A DNA stretch of 64,000 nt from Rhodobacteraceae bacterium Alg238-R152 (GTDB lineage Bacteria > Pseudomonadota > Alphaproteobacteria > Rhodobacterales > Rhodobacteraceae), in contig UNRJ01000005.1 in the NCBI GenBank assembly GCA_900537125.1, forward strand, positions 372,001 to 436,000, in the 5' to 3' direction. Under the pieces are notes generated by a model, which saw nothing but the letters and a program-made list of their open reading frames with translations, searched no databases and was not told the DNA's origin. The position numbers were made by a program, and so were the translations under genes. Below, one piece after another: positions 1 through 8,261 of this stretch. The stretch's first letter is position 1. Every line of letters starts with the position of its first letter.

Positions 1-326
1 ATTTCCGCTTTGGCTTCGGCAACGATACGCGCTGCTTCGACTTTGGCGTCGGCGAGGGCTTTGTTGTAAGCCTCTTCCGCTTCCACGGCTTTCGCCTTCA
101 GCTCTTCAGCTGCGGCGATGTCATTAGTAATGGTCCCCTGGCGTTCAGCCAGAACCGCGGCAATGCGCGGCAGCGCGATGCGCGACAGGACGAAATAGAT
201 CACAACCAGCGTGATCAGAAGCCAGAAAATCTGGTTACCCCAGTTCGAGAAATCGAGCTGTGGCATGCCCGGGGCAGAGGCGGCCTCTGCGGCGTGGCTT
301 GTGGCGTCGGTAGATGTGCTCGCCAT
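1..326 (-). CDS. atpX: ATP synthase F0 subunit b' (partial, C-terminus off the left edge)
   Basis: About 108 N-terminal codons of a b-type stator subunit are visible; the rest lies beyond the window. The protein has an acidic N-terminal tail, one membrane segment around residues 32-50 ([16 protein letters not shown]), and then the start of a long charged Ala/Glu/Lys-rich helix typical of the peripheral stalk. A perfect AGGAGG lies a few bases before ATG at 326. It follows atpI, atpB and atpE in the same direction. Phototrophic and related alphaproteobacteria carry two b-type genes, and the position right after atpE fits b' (atpX in Rhodobacter capsulatus). That it is b' rather than b rests on gene order. 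Confidence 0.93.
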   Translation of the reverse strand, partial: MASTSTDATSHAAEAASAPGMPQLDFSNWGNQIFWLLITLVVIYFVLSRIALPRIAAVLAERQGTITNDIAAAEELKAKAVEAEEAYNKALADAKVEAARIVAEAKAE

Positions 327-409
327 GTCGTCCTCCTGGGAACTTCCGTTGGGTTACGGGTGGGGCATGAAACATGCCCGCACCCGCACGTAAGGATGGT
401 TCCGTAGGC

Positions 410-634
410 TTAAACGGCGAACATCAGCAGCAGAGCAACCAGGAACGAGAAGATGCCCAGTGCTTCCGCAAACGCGATGCCGATGAAGAGAGTTGCAGTC
501 TGGCTAGCAGCTGCAGAAGGGTTGCGCAGAGCGCCGGCCAGGAAGTTGCCTGCCACGTTACCAACACCAATTGCGGCTGCGCCGGAACCGATTGCTGCGA
601 GACCTGCGCCGATGTGTGCGAGTTGACCTTCCAT
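410..634 (-). CDS. atpE: ATP synthase F0 subunit c
   Basis: A 74-residue proteolipid with two hydrophobic helices joined by a polar loop containing RNP (residues 37-39). The proton-carrying carboxylate is Glu57 in the second helix (FAEALGIF). Length and layout are normal for an alphaproteobacterial c subunit that forms the rotor ring. It sits between atpB and the b' gene and is surely co-transcribed with them. Confidence 0.97.
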   Translation of the reverse strand: MEGQLAHIGAGLAAIGSGAAAIGVGNVAGNFLAGALRNPSAAASQTATLFIGIAFAEALGIFSFLVALLLMFAV

Positions 635-689
635 GTGGGTATCTCCTTACGATTGGAAGTTAATAGATAGAGTTGAGTTTCTGAGAACC

Positions 690-1454
690 TTAGTGCGAAG
701 GATGCAGCGCATCTTTCAGATACACACAGGTCAGAATGGTAAAGACGTAGGCCTGGATGAAGGCCACCAGGACCTCAAGACCGTACATTGCGGTGATCGC
801 CACCACGGACAGCGGGCTGACAACTGCGATAGCAGCGAAGCCTGCAAAAACTTTCAAAACCGCGTGGCCAGCCATCACGTTGCCTGCCAGACGAATGCTG
901 TGGCTAACGGGGCGCACGAAGTAGCTGATGACTTCGATCAGTGCCAGGATAGGGCGCAGTGCCAAAGGCGCGCTGGATACCCAGAACAGACCCAAGAAAC
1001 CTACGCCGTTTTTCACAAAGCCCACGACCGTCACGGTCAGGAACACTGCCATCGCCAGCACAACCGTCACAGCAAAGTGCGACGTGGTGGCAAAGCTCAT
1101 TGGCAGCAGGCCAAGGAAGTTAGCAGATACAATGAACATGAACAGTGTCATGATATATGGGAAGAACTTCACGGCATCTTTGCCTGCAACGTCTTCAACC
1201 ATCTTATAGACAAAACCGTAGGCCAGCTCGCCAATGGATTGGCTGCGGCTTGGAACGATGGCGCGGCGTCGGGTGCCAATCACCATCATTGCGACAACGG
1301 CGACAACCGCCAGAGCCATCCACAAGGTGGCGTTGGTGATGGTGAACAGGCCGACGTGGTCACCACCAAACAAAGGTTTGATGTTGAACTGGTCCATTGG
1401 GTGGAATACCAGACCGCCTTCTTCTGCGCCGTGTGCTTCGCTTGCCACGTTCAA
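690..1454 (-). CDS. atpB: ATP synthase F0 subunit a
   Basis: A 254-residue polytopic membrane protein. The essential stator arginine is visible as Arg188 in [14 protein letters not shown], followed by the conserved C-terminal helix ending near [14 protein letters not shown]. Together with the c ring it forms the proton path of F0. Its start overlaps the 3' end of atpI by four bases, so translation is probably coupled. The family assignment is secure. Confidence 0.97.
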   Translation of the reverse strand: MNVASEAHGAEEGGLVFHPMDQFNIKPLFGGDHVGLFTITNATLWMALAVVAVVAMMVIGTRRRAIVPSRSQSIGELAYGFVYKMVEDVAGKDAVKFFPYIMTLFMFIVSANFLGLLPMSFATTSHFAVTVVLAMAVFLTVTVVGFVKNGVGFLGLFWVSSAPLALRPILALIEVISYFVRPVSHSIRLAGNVMAGHAVLKVFAGFAAIAVVSPLSVVAITAMYGLEVLVAFIQAYVFTILTCVYLKDALHPSH

Positions 1455-1780
1455 TCCCTCTCATCTCTCTCAGCGGCCTCAGCCGCTTGTTTCTCTTCGA
1501 TCTCTTTGGCGCTGCTGAGCATCGTTTTGATACCAGCGGCCAGACCAAGCATCGTAAACAGCACCATGAAGATTGGGAGTGTCCCAAACAGGCTATCCAG
1601 CCCATATCCGATGCCAAAACCGATCCCAAGACCGGCCACCATTTCTATGACCATCCGCCAGGCCAGATTGGCCCCCGAATAGTGCTCATCAGCGCGGGGC
1701 TTTGGGTCCTGGGCCCGACGGGCCGCCTCGATCCTCTCCTCCAGACGCTGCATTTGGTCTTTTTGGTTCGTCTCGGTCAC
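1451..1780 (-). CDS. atpI: ATP synthase assembly protein AtpI
   Basis: First gene of the F0 operon: a 109-residue protein with a charged N-terminal part ([15 protein letters not shown]), two membrane segments in the middle ([13 protein letters not shown] and [14 protein letters not shown]) and a charged tail. AtpI-type proteins help assemble the c ring and may carry Mg2+. I chose GTG at 1780 as start because AAGGGG lies about ten bases upstream and the family usually begins just before the QRLEERI region. A TTG at 1840 in the same frame would add 20 residues that look unlike the family. Confidence 0.85.
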   Translation of the reverse strand: MTETNQKDQMQRLEERIEAARRAQDPKPRADEHYSGANLAWRMVIEMVAGLGIGFGIGYGLDSLFGTLPIFMVLFTMLGLAAGIKTMLSSAKEIEEKQAAEAAERDERD

Positions 1781-2131
1781 GCGCAATTTACCCCTTGCTA
1801 ACGTTGGCGCATTGCTACGGCGCAGCACCGCCTGAGTCAATGCGTGAATCGGCGCAGCGTCAAATCACGTAAGCTACCGAATAACAACGATATTTCCAAA
1901 ATTTTCGCGGAGACGGCGCGCCCTGGTCGATCAACCACACCCCCAAATCTCAGCTAGGCGATATTCAACCACTTGGTTGATGTTTCTCGCGAAGGTGCGC
2001 TTTCACGCGGGCCGACAAGCCTTCAGAGTATCAAGACTTGTATAAACGGTGACCTACGTAGAAAGCTTCGCTCAACCCGAACAGGCAACCCCTGTCATAC
2101 ATCCGCCGCGCGCCAAACAAGGATTTCGCTC
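1781..2131. other. Divergent intergenic region between the F0 operon and an immunity-like gene
   Basis: About 350 bases with no convincing gene. It should hold the atpI operon promoter on the minus strand and the promoter of the gene at 2132 on the plus strand. A near-palindrome CAACCACTTGGTTG is seen at about 1968-1981. No terminator or known riboswitch was recognised. Confidence 0.4.
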
Positions 2132-2800
2132 ATGACCCACCAAAAAGTCTGGGACTCCTGTTTTCTCATGGAAACAGCGAACGTGACGTATGTGAGTTTT
2201 CACCTTCCTGGTTCAGATGAGCATCCGGATCCGCTTACGCAATCGGTCGAGTTATCAAACCGCTACGGCTATGTCTTGCCTGGCAGCATACCTGGGTCTG
2301 CCCAAGATATCGATGCCGATGAATACCCAGACTACATGTACCATACGTACAACGACTCTGTGGAACCGCCTTTCAAGTGGAAAGATGTGTTCATTGGAGG
2401 AGGCGGACTGATTGTTGTTTCCGGCGCGATGTTTGACCTACTGCAGGACTTTAATCTCGGTGCCACTCGATTACACGAGGTGCCTTTGAGACAGCATGAT
2501 CAAACGACCCCAGTCGAGGGGCGTTGGTACTTTCTGCATATCCGCGAAAATCGAAACTGCCTGATCGCCGAACAATCAACCGGCGTGGAGGCTTCTCGTA
2601 GTGCTGACCGTTGGCGCGTGAACTCAGAAGCCAAATATCAACTGAGTGTTGCCCCCACAGCGGCAGCCGACTTGGACCTTTGGCGCGATAGTCGTGCGCG
2701 AAGCGTTGTCTTCTTCTCGAACCGTCTGAAAGAAGCCATCACAAAAGCAGGCCTAAGCTTCAAAAGCGGCAATGATTTTCGCGCCTGCAAAGTGACCTAA
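2132..2800 (+). CDS. Immunity-like protein, DUF1629/Imm11-type (tentative)
   Basis: A 222-residue soluble protein without signal peptide or membrane segment. I chose ATG at 2132 because AAGGA precedes it by eight bases; the frame is open further upstream but looks non-coding there. The C-terminal part, with VVFFSNRLKEAITKAGLSF, resembles the end of DUF1629/Imm11 proteins, which often neutralise polymorphic toxins. That similarity is judged by eye and is modest. No toxin gene adjoins: one neighbour is the atp operon, the other a LysR regulator. If the assignment is right this is an orphan immunity gene. Confidence 0.6.
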   Translation: MTHQKVWDSCFLMETANVTYVSFHLPGSDEHPDPLTQSVELSNRYGYVLPGSIPGSAQDIDADEYPDYMYHTYNDSVEPPFKWKDVFIGGGGLIVVSGAMFDLLQDFNLGATRLHEVPLRQHDQTTPVEGRWYFLHIRENRNCLIAEQSTGVEASRSADRWRVNSEAKYQLSVAPTAAADLDLWRDSRARSVVFFSNRLKEAITKAGLSFKSGNDFRACKVT

Positions 2801-2840
2801 TCTGTGCCAACGGCACCGCCACGTCCGACTATGGCTGCAC

Positions 2841-2860
2841 AAAAAACGGGAGCAACCCGC
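2841..2860 (-). terminator. Short intrinsic terminator after the LysR gene
   Basis: Read on the minus strand, a CGGG stem, a five-base loop and CCCG are followed by six T. It lies about 40 bases past the LysR stop codon. The stem is only four pairs, so this is a weak call. Confidence 0.4.
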
Positions 2861-2896
2861 GGCACCCCGACACACACCCATAAATTAATGTTCACT

Positions 2897-3787
2897 CTAA
2901 GCGACGTCCACGCGCAATTCCTGGGTTGCTTTCAGAAGCCAAGCCCGGAACAAACGCGCCGCCTTTTTCCGTTCTGCCTGTGACCCCATGATGAGACAAA
3001 TGGCACCATCATAAAGGGCATGGTCAAAGCAACGCACCAACCGGCCCGCCGCAACATCCCGCTGGGCACAATCCGACCCACCAAGGTACACACCCTGCCC
3101 GCACAACGCCGCTTCATAGGCAAGTTCCGCTTGCATCCGCCATCCCGTCAGGCTCCACAACGCCCCATCCAACCCTTGCCCCTCGGCCCAAAGCCGCCAA
3201 ACGTCTGCATTCCGATCCCGAAAACGGCGATACTCCAACAACTGAGAGACCTCCCCCCATCCTTCGGGACGTAAGGATGGTGCGGCATAGACATACATCG
3301 GCAGATTGCTCACCAAATCAGATGGCACGTCTAACTGTCCCCGATTTGCAAACCGCAAGGCAATGTCCGCCTCATAGTGCTCCACGTCCACAAGCGTACG
3401 AGAGGATTCCAGCCGTACATCCACCTCGGGATGACGCGCATGAAACTCTGACATCAGCGGCACCAGCACCGAGCGCGCAAATCTCGGCTCACAATTCACC
3501 ACAATGCGCCCGCGCACCGGCCCTGCTAGCTCTTCTGTCGCTTGCGCAATCAATTCAAGACCTGCACTTGCCTTGGCCAGATACACCCGCCCTGCCGCGG
3601 TTAGTTCGACACCACGCGGCAGGTCACGAAACAACGCCACTCCCAATTGATGTTCCAATCCGCGCACATGTCGACTGATCGCAGAGTGGCTGACCCCCAG
3701 CTCCTTGGCAGCCTGACTGAAGCTTTCGTGACGTCCAGCGACTTCAAACGCCTTCAGCGCATTTAGTGGTGGCAAACGTGCCGCCAT
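2897..3787 (-). CDS. LysR-family transcriptional regulator (GcvA-like)
   Basis: A 296-residue LysR regulator. The N-terminal winged helix starts LPPLNALKAFEVAGRHESFS and includes the recognition helix region VSHSAISRHVRGLE; the effector-binding domain follows from about residue 90. The opening and the general pattern match GcvA/AmpR-like members. ATG at 3787 is preferred over an upstream in-frame start because GGAGA lies about seven bases before it and it gives the usual family N-terminus. No target gene is divergent and adjacent. An 8-base inverted repeat at 3866-3888 is a candidate autoregulatory site. The effector is unknown. Confidence 0.88.
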   Translation of the reverse strand: MAARLPPLNALKAFEVAGRHESFSQAAKELGVSHSAISRHVRGLEHQLGVALFRDLPRGVELTAAGRVYLAKASAGLELIAQATEELAGPVRGRIVVNCEPRFARSVLVPLMSEFHARHPEVDVRLESSRTLVDVEHYEADIALRFANRGQLDVPSDLVSNLPMYVYAAPSLRPEGWGEVSQLLEYRRFRDRNADVWRLWAEGQGLDGALWSLTGWRMQAELAYEAALCGQGVYLGGSDCAQRDVAAGRLVRCFDHALYDGAICLIMGSQAERKKAARLFRAWLLKATQELRVDVA

Positions 3788-4216
3788 GGTCCATCTCCCA
3801 ATTTGTTCGCCCACTGGACGGGCCAACGACTGGCCAAGCACAGCATACGCAGAACTTCCCCCGTCATACGTGCCTTTTTTGCACGTATCATGTGCACTCT
3901 TGGCAATTTTTTCAAATTTGGGAGGGCATTAACGTGAAAGTCTAACAAATCCGGAAGCACACCCATGACATTCTTTAGCACATCACACGTTCCATCACTC
4001 CGGTTTTGGGATCGGGTTAGATCATCTCTGGTACGGACAAAGCCTTCCCCAACGCAGCAACAGCCACGGCCCACAAGCGTTCCGAATGCGCGTCTCGCGC
4101 GCGATGCTGGCATAACCCACTGGTCAGCTCCAACCACTGCACACGACATCCGACAACAAAGGCATCCCTATCTGTGATCTCTTCCCCCTGCGGCCTCAAA
4201 CCGCTAGGAGAGGTGC
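3788..4216. other. Intergenic region between a LysR and an ArsR regulator
   Basis: Some 430 bases with no supported gene. It contains the inverted repeat ATACGTGC-N7-GCACGTAT at 3866-3888. On the minus strand a reading frame of about 50 codons ending at 4017 (tail SERLWAVAVAALGKALS) looks faintly protein-like, but it has no good start or ribosome site and could be a gene remnant. The ArsR ribosome binding site AGGAGAG is at 4206-4212. Confidence 0.4.
3866..3888. promoter_or_regulatory. Inverted repeat, candidate LysR autoregulatory site
   Basis: ATACGTGC and GCACGTAT are exact inverted repeats separated by seven bases, about 80 bases upstream of the LysR start. The dyad spacing suits LysR-type binding sites. 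The regulator assignment is inference from position. Confidence 0.45.
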
Positions 4217-4564
4217 ATGACCGACGCCCTCGACACTGTCTTTTCCGCCCTCGCCGATCCAACCCGGCGCGCCATCCTCAACATGCTGCTTGAGGATGAT
4301 ATGGCTGTGACCGACGTGGCGGAGCCGTTTGAAATCTCTCTTGCCGCTATCAGCAAGCACCTGATGATCCTCACCAAAGCTGGTCTGATCTCGCAGGAGA
4401 AACGCGGTCGGGTAAAATGGTGCAAGCTGCAACCAGACGCGCTGCGCGCCACGTCCGTCTGGATGCAAGGCTTTGGCCAATTTGAGCCGGTCAATCTGGA
4501 TGCCTTTGAGCGGTTCTTGGAAAGTGAGCTTACCCCGCCGCCTGCCGCAGACACATCCGAATAA
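4217..4564 (+). CDS. ArsR-family transcriptional regulator
   Basis: A 115-residue winged-helix protein that opens DTVFSALADPTRRAILNML, the classic ArsR N-terminus, with the recognition helix in EISLAAISKHLMILTKAGLI and a beta wing at KRGRVKWCKL. There is no CxC metal-binding motif in the expected helix, so it belongs to the metal-independent subgroup often linked to SRPBCC or small-molecule genes. AGGAGAG precedes the start. Its 3' end overlaps the convergent DfsB-like gene by 35 bases. Confidence 0.9.
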   Translation: MTDALDTVFSALADPTRRAILNMLLEDDMAVTDVAEPFEISLAAISKHLMILTKAGLISQEKRGRVKWCKLQPDALRATSVWMQGFGQFEPVNLDAFERFLESELTPPPAADTSE

Positions 4565-5030
4565 ACTTCGCTGCTGACCGATAGTGTGACGACGCGGCCG
4601 CCTCCGCCCAGCGCCCGGTGGTCCAGTTGTTGTTGCCACCCTGCATCGGCTTGCCATAAAGCGCCTCTTGATCAAGCCGATCCACAAGCCCGTGCCAGCG
4701 TTTATGCGCCGCAGCAAACTCAGCTTTGGCCGCGCCCCACCCCACATCCTGATGCCGGGCAAGCAGATCCGCGTTGTAAGCTTTGAGCTGGTTCCATTTG
4801 TATCCCGGTGCCGGGAAGGCCACCTCTTTTCCCCCCTGGCCATCGGCATACCAACCCAAAAACAGATCAATCCAATGCGCGCGATGCACCAACACATCTC
4901 GAATGCTCCAGTTGTCCTCAAATTGGCAAAGCGCCACGTCCGGTGGCACCATCGCAATCACCTTCTGAAGCTTGGCAAATTCCTTGTCGGATACGGCCAA
5001 CAAATCCATTTTGGTTTTAGCTGCGGGCAT
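4530..5030 (-). CDS. ClbS/DfsB-family four-helix bundle protein
   Basis: A 166-residue protein of the DUF1706 (ClbS/DfsB) type, recognisable from the opening helix (LLAVSDKEFAKLQKVI), the WSIRDVLVHRAHWIDLFLGW segment and the final WAEAAASSHYRSAAKFIR. Characterised relatives protect against the DNA-alkylating toxin colibactin; most others are uncharacterised DinB-like bundles. ATG at 5030 is chosen for its GGGAGGTG ribosome site; an earlier in-frame start lacks one. The gene is convergent with the ArsR regulator and overlaps it by 35 bases. Confidence 0.85.
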   Translation of the reverse strand: MPAAKTKMDLLAVSDKEFAKLQKVIAMVPPDVALCQFEDNWSIRDVLVHRAHWIDLFLGWYADGQGGKEVAFPAPGYKWNQLKAYNADLLARHQDVGWGAAKAEFAAAHKRWHGLVDRLDQEALYGKPMQGGNNNWTTGRWAEAAASSHYRSAAKFIRMCLRQAAG

Positions 5031-5107
5031 GTCGCACCTCCCGCCCAAGGATACCCCAATCCACCCCACTCATCTTTGACTGGAGTCATGGCATGACAAA
5101 ATTGAGG

Positions 5108-5989
5108 CTACCCTTCGTTTTCAAGCAACATCCACAACGCCACACAGGTCAACGCTATCCCAATCAACACAAACCCGCTTGGCGCCCCGTGCCCCAAACC
5201 TATTTCCCACAGGATCACCCAGCTAGGAACCAAATACGTATACGCCATGACTTTGGCACTGGGCAGATGCAGCGTCGCAAACTGCAACAACACAAACGTC
5301 GTCGCAGAAGCAAACATCGCCAAATAGACAATAGTGCCCCACACCAGCGGCTCCAGAGTCAGCCACTCGGTTGTCCACAAATCGCGCCATCCAACACCGG
5401 TCAAAATCACCAACCCAGCAATCAGCGTGCCAAAGGTGAACACCACCGGGGCCTCCCCTCGGTTTAGCTTGCGCACCATCGGCGTATAGATCGCATGCAA
5501 CATACAGCCCCAGAAGTAGTAGATCTCCCCCTGCCCGACCTCAAAGCGGCGAAATGCCTGCCAGTCGGCTTGGAAAATCACCCAAAGCGCCCCGATGGCA
5601 CCAACGCCCAGCGCAACAAACATGCGTTTGGTTGTAATCTGACGCAGCAACATCCAGCCAAAACCGGCCGACATCAAAGGCGTGAGCGTAAACACCGCCG
5701 CCGTACTCACTGGATGTGCGGTCTTTAACCCCTCAAACATCAACACAAAGTACCCCGCAAATAGCCCCCCGAGGATCACATACCTCCAAGGGGCCTGCCA
5801 GGCTGTGCGCGGCAAGCCTTTTGTGGCCAGTGCCGCCACACCAATCACACCCGCAGCAATCAAAAACCGCACCGCGTTGAGCGCGGCTGGCTCCACCGCA
5901 TTTGCGCTCATCGAGCCAAGAGAAAATGAGCCGGCCACCAGTGCGGAGAACAGCAACATGGCCAAATGGCCGCGCAAATGCAGCGTCAT
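5108..5989 (-). CDS. EamA/DMT-family transporter
   Basis: A 293-residue protein with about ten hydrophobic segments arranged as two EamA repeats (roughly residues 8-140 and 150-285), the usual drug/metabolite transporter layout. Members export amino acids, metabolites or drugs; the substrate here cannot be told. ATG at 5989 overlaps the stop codon of the upstream LysR gene as ATGA, indicating translational coupling, so I prefer it to the TTG at 6004. The adjacent LysR regulator is the likely controller. Confidence 0.88.
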   Translation of the reverse strand: MTLHLRGHLAMLLFSALVAGSFSLGSMSANAVEPAALNAVRFLIAAGVIGVAALATKGLPRTAWQAPWRYVILGGLFAGYFVLMFEGLKTAHPVSTAAVFTLTPLMSAGFGWMLLRQITTKRMFVALGVGAIGALWVIFQADWQAFRRFEVGQGEIYYFWGCMLHAIYTPMVRKLNRGEAPVVFTFGTLIAGLVILTGVGWRDLWTTEWLTLEPLVWGTIVYLAMFASATTFVLLQFATLHLPSAKVMAYTYLVPSWVILWEIGLGHGAPSGFVLIGIALTCVALWMLLENEG

Positions 5990-6870
5990 CGTGAGGTGGT
6001 CCAATCCTGCGCACGCTCTTTCAGAAACGCCAAAAACGTTTGGACCTTGGTGGTCCTGTGCAAATCCACATGGGTGATCAGCCGCACATTGATGTCCCAG
6101 TCTTGTTTGGGGGCCAAGACCTGAGTCAAAGCCGCATTATCTGCCACTTCCCAAACCGGCAGGAATCCCACTCCCGCCCCCTCCCGAATGGCCGCGGCGA
6201 CGGCCCGATCCGATGTAGACCGAAACACCACATTTTCACGCGGCACCTGAGTCTTCAGCCAACGGTAAAACGGCGCGCGACTGTCAGGATTGTCGTGCCC
6301 AACAAAACGGTGGTTCACCAGGTCGGCCTCATCTTTAGGCACACCATACTTCTCAATATATCGGTCTGCGGCGTAGAGCCCCGCTGGCAGTTGTGCCAAT
6401 TGCTGTACCACATTATCGGGTTGCACCTCGCCGTCCCCGGCCCGGATCGCCACATGCGCTTCGCCATATTCCAGTCGGAACACTCGGTCTCCGGTCAAAA
6501 ATCGCACCATCAGATCCGGGTGCGCTGCTTGAAACTCCGCCAGGATCGGCGCCACCAAAGGTGCAAATCCGCCCAGCGCAGTGACCACCAATTCGCCAGA
6601 CACATCCGCACCACGGCCTTTGATGCGACCTTCAAGCTGACCAAGTTGATCATCTGTGGTCTGCGCCACCCGCATCAGGTCTTCACCGGCTTCCGTTGGC
6701 GTGTACCCGCGGGCATGCCGCTGAAACAGCTTCACACCAAGCTGCCCTTCAAGCGCATCAATGTGTCGGATCACGGTTGCATGGTGCACACCCAACACCT
6801 CCGCCGCTCCACTGACCGTCCCTTGCCGTGCCACTTGAAACGCCGTGCGCACCTCATCCCAGTTCTTCAT
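5986..6870 (-). CDS. LysR-family transcriptional regulator
   Basis: A 294-residue regulator beginning MKNWDEVRTAFQVARQGTVS, with the helix-turn-helix in SGAAEVLGVHHATVIRHIDALE and a LysR substrate-binding domain behind it. ATG at 6870 has GGAG four bases upstream. It is transcribed away from the azoreductase gene at 6996 with 125 bases between them, the usual LysR arrangement, and is coupled to the exporter downstream. Both neighbours are plausible targets. Confidence 0.9.
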   Translation of the reverse strand: MKNWDEVRTAFQVARQGTVSGAAEVLGVHHATVIRHIDALEGQLGVKLFQRHARGYTPTEAGEDLMRVAQTTDDQLGQLEGRIKGRGADVSGELVVTALGGFAPLVAPILAEFQAAHPDLMVRFLTGDRVFRLEYGEAHVAIRAGDGEVQPDNVVQQLAQLPAGLYAADRYIEKYGVPKDEADLVNHRFVGHDNPDSRAPFYRWLKTQVPRENVVFRSTSDRAVAAAIREGAGVGFLPVWEVADNAALTQVLAPKQDWDINVRLITHVDLHRTTKVQTFLAFLKERAQDWTTSR

Positions 6871-6928
6871 TTTACTCCGCTCCAATACTGACTGTGCAAA
6901 TTCAAACAACTCATGCGCAGTAACTGCG

Positions 6929-6948
6929 ATTGTGTGTGAAATTGCAAT
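6929..6948. promoter_or_regulatory. Dyad in the LysR/azoreductase divergent promoter
   Basis: ATTG-N12-CAAT lies midway between the divergent LysR and azoR starts. AT-rich dyads of this span are common LysR sites. The call rests on position and symmetry only. Confidence 0.35.
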
Positions 6949-6995
6949 AGCCCATCTTCTCCTCAATCACAGACACACACTCACGGAGAACCACA

Positions 6996-7541
6996 ATGAC
7001 CCATACAGTCCTACACATCGACAGCTCCGCACGCTTCACCGACTCTGCCTCCCGCGCGGCCTCCGCTGCTTTGGTGGAGCAGCAAAATGCCACCCACATC
7101 ATCACCCGCGACCTGTCCGCAACCACGTTGCCATTCTTGGATGAAACCTTCGCCCAAGCCACTTTTACTCCTCCAGAAGCCCGCACTGACGCACAGAAAG
7201 CCGCGCTGGAAACATCTGACACGCTGGTCGCAGAGCTTCAGGCCGCCGACACCATCGTGATTGGTGTCGCCATCTACAACTTCTCCGTCCCGGCATCGCT
7301 CAAGGCTTGGATTGATCAGGTAGCCCGCGCCGGTGTGACCTTTGCTTACACAGAAAACGGCCCCAAAGGTCTGCTTGAGGGCAAAAAGGTCATCGTCACC
7401 TTCGCCTCCGGCGGCACCGAAATTGGCTCCGACATCGACTTTGCCTCCACCTACCTGCGCTTTGTGCTGGGCTTTTTGGGCCTCACAGATGTGACCATCC
7501 TGAACAAAGACGGTGCCGAAGTGGCGGCCAAAGCCGCCTAG
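6996..7541 (+). CDS. azoR: FMN-dependent NADH-azoreductase
   Basis: A 181-residue flavodoxin-fold enzyme. It opens VLHIDSSARFTDSASRAAS, the phosphate-binding strand-loop of AcpD/AzoR, and carries IYNFSVPASLKAWIDQVARAGVTF, a hallmark segment of the family. It reduces quinones and azo compounds with NADH on FMN. It is somewhat shorter than the E. coli enzyme (about 200 residues). The divergent LysR gene probably controls it, as in many quinone-stress modules. The segment CGGAGAA serves as ribosome site. Confidence 0.93.
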   Translation: MTHTVLHIDSSARFTDSASRAASAALVEQQNATHIITRDLSATTLPFLDETFAQATFTPPEARTDAQKAALETSDTLVAELQAADTIVIGVAIYNFSVPASLKAWIDQVARAGVTFAYTENGPKGLLEGKKVIVTFASGGTEIGSDIDFASTYLRFVLGFLGLTDVTILNKDGAEVAAKAA

Positions 7542-7551
7542 GCTTCTTCTT

Positions 7552-7596
7552 GCCAAAAATATCCTGGGGGAGTCACATCTTGTATGTGACGGGGGC
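7552..7596 (-). repeat. Interspersed palindromic repeat, copy 1
   Basis: Read on the minus strand: GCCCCCGTCACA, seven bases, TGTGACTCCCCCAGGATATTT, then TTGGC. The same string, allowing for loop differences, occurs on the plus strand at 33900-33945. It lies between the convergent azoR and ybaK-like genes, and the GTCACA/TGTGAC stem may act in 3'-end formation. Confidence 0.75.
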
Positions 7597-7605
7597 AAAA
7601 GCCTC

Positions 7606-8142
7606 CTACCCCAGCTCCAACTTCTCTGGCACCACGCCCAGCTTCTCAAAAAACACCCAAAGATCAGCCACCGGCATGGCCACCGTGCGGTCATTCACCA
7701 GTGGATGCATGTAGATTTTCTCCGCCTCTTTCACCGCGCCATCTACAAAGAACCGCACGCCATGTTCGGCCCCGTTGATCATCGCCAAAGGCGTCACCGC
7801 TCCAGGCCGCACGCCCAAGTTTTGCATGAGCCGATCAGCGGAGCCAAACGACAGACCACCGACGCCCAGCTGCTTGCCAAGCGCCTTCAGGTCAATCTCC
7901 CGATCCTGCTCCAACGTGACCAGATAATTGCGCTTCTTTTTGTCCCGCAGATACAGGTTTTTCACCCGAAACGCCGCTTCACCAGGCACAGCCATCGCCG
8001 CTTCCACTGACTTGGCATCCTCAACCGTGCGCAGCGGCACATGCTCGTGCAGCACATAGCCCAGCCCCCAAGCCTCCAACTGCGCCAAAAGCGCATCGGA
8101 ACTCACCGGCAAGGTGTCCTGAAATTCAGATGATGCATCCAT
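7606..8142 (-). CDS. YbaK/ProX-type aminoacyl-tRNA deacylase
   Basis: A 178-residue single-domain protein of the YbaK/EbsC/ProX fold. Visible signatures are YVLHEHVPLRTVEDAK near the N-terminus, AFRVKNLYLRDKKKRNYLV in the middle and GAVTPLAMIN with the family GxxxP loop. Such free-standing editing proteins hydrolyse mischarged tRNA such as Ala-tRNA(Pro). ATG at 8142 is preferred to an upstream in-frame start because it gives the normal family length. Which tRNA it edits is not determinable. Confidence 0.88.
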   Translation of the reverse strand: MDASSEFQDTLPVSSDALLAQLEAWGLGYVLHEHVPLRTVEDAKSVEAAMAVPGEAAFRVKNLYLRDKKKRNYLVTLEQDREIDLKALGKQLGVGGLSFGSADRLMQNLGVRPGAVTPLAMINGAEHGVRFFVDGAVKEAEKIYMHPLVNDRTVAMPVADLWVFFEKLGVVPEKLELG

Positions 8143-8261
8143 TGATTTTACTGCCCTTGTTACACTTGCCAGACTTGATCGATCACGCATTCCATTTTTT
8201 TGCAACCCGGTGCGCACTCACCCCTTGAATTTTTCGCAGCCTCGATGCGAACACTACACCT

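Noticed and set aside
633-1682. 349-codon open frame antisense to atpB
   Set aside because: Low-complexity His/Gln/Asn composition; shadow of a certain gene.
4017-4166. Protein-like tail on the minus strand between the LysR and ArsR genes
   Set aside because: No start codon with a ribosome site and no recognisable family; noted only as a possible remnant.
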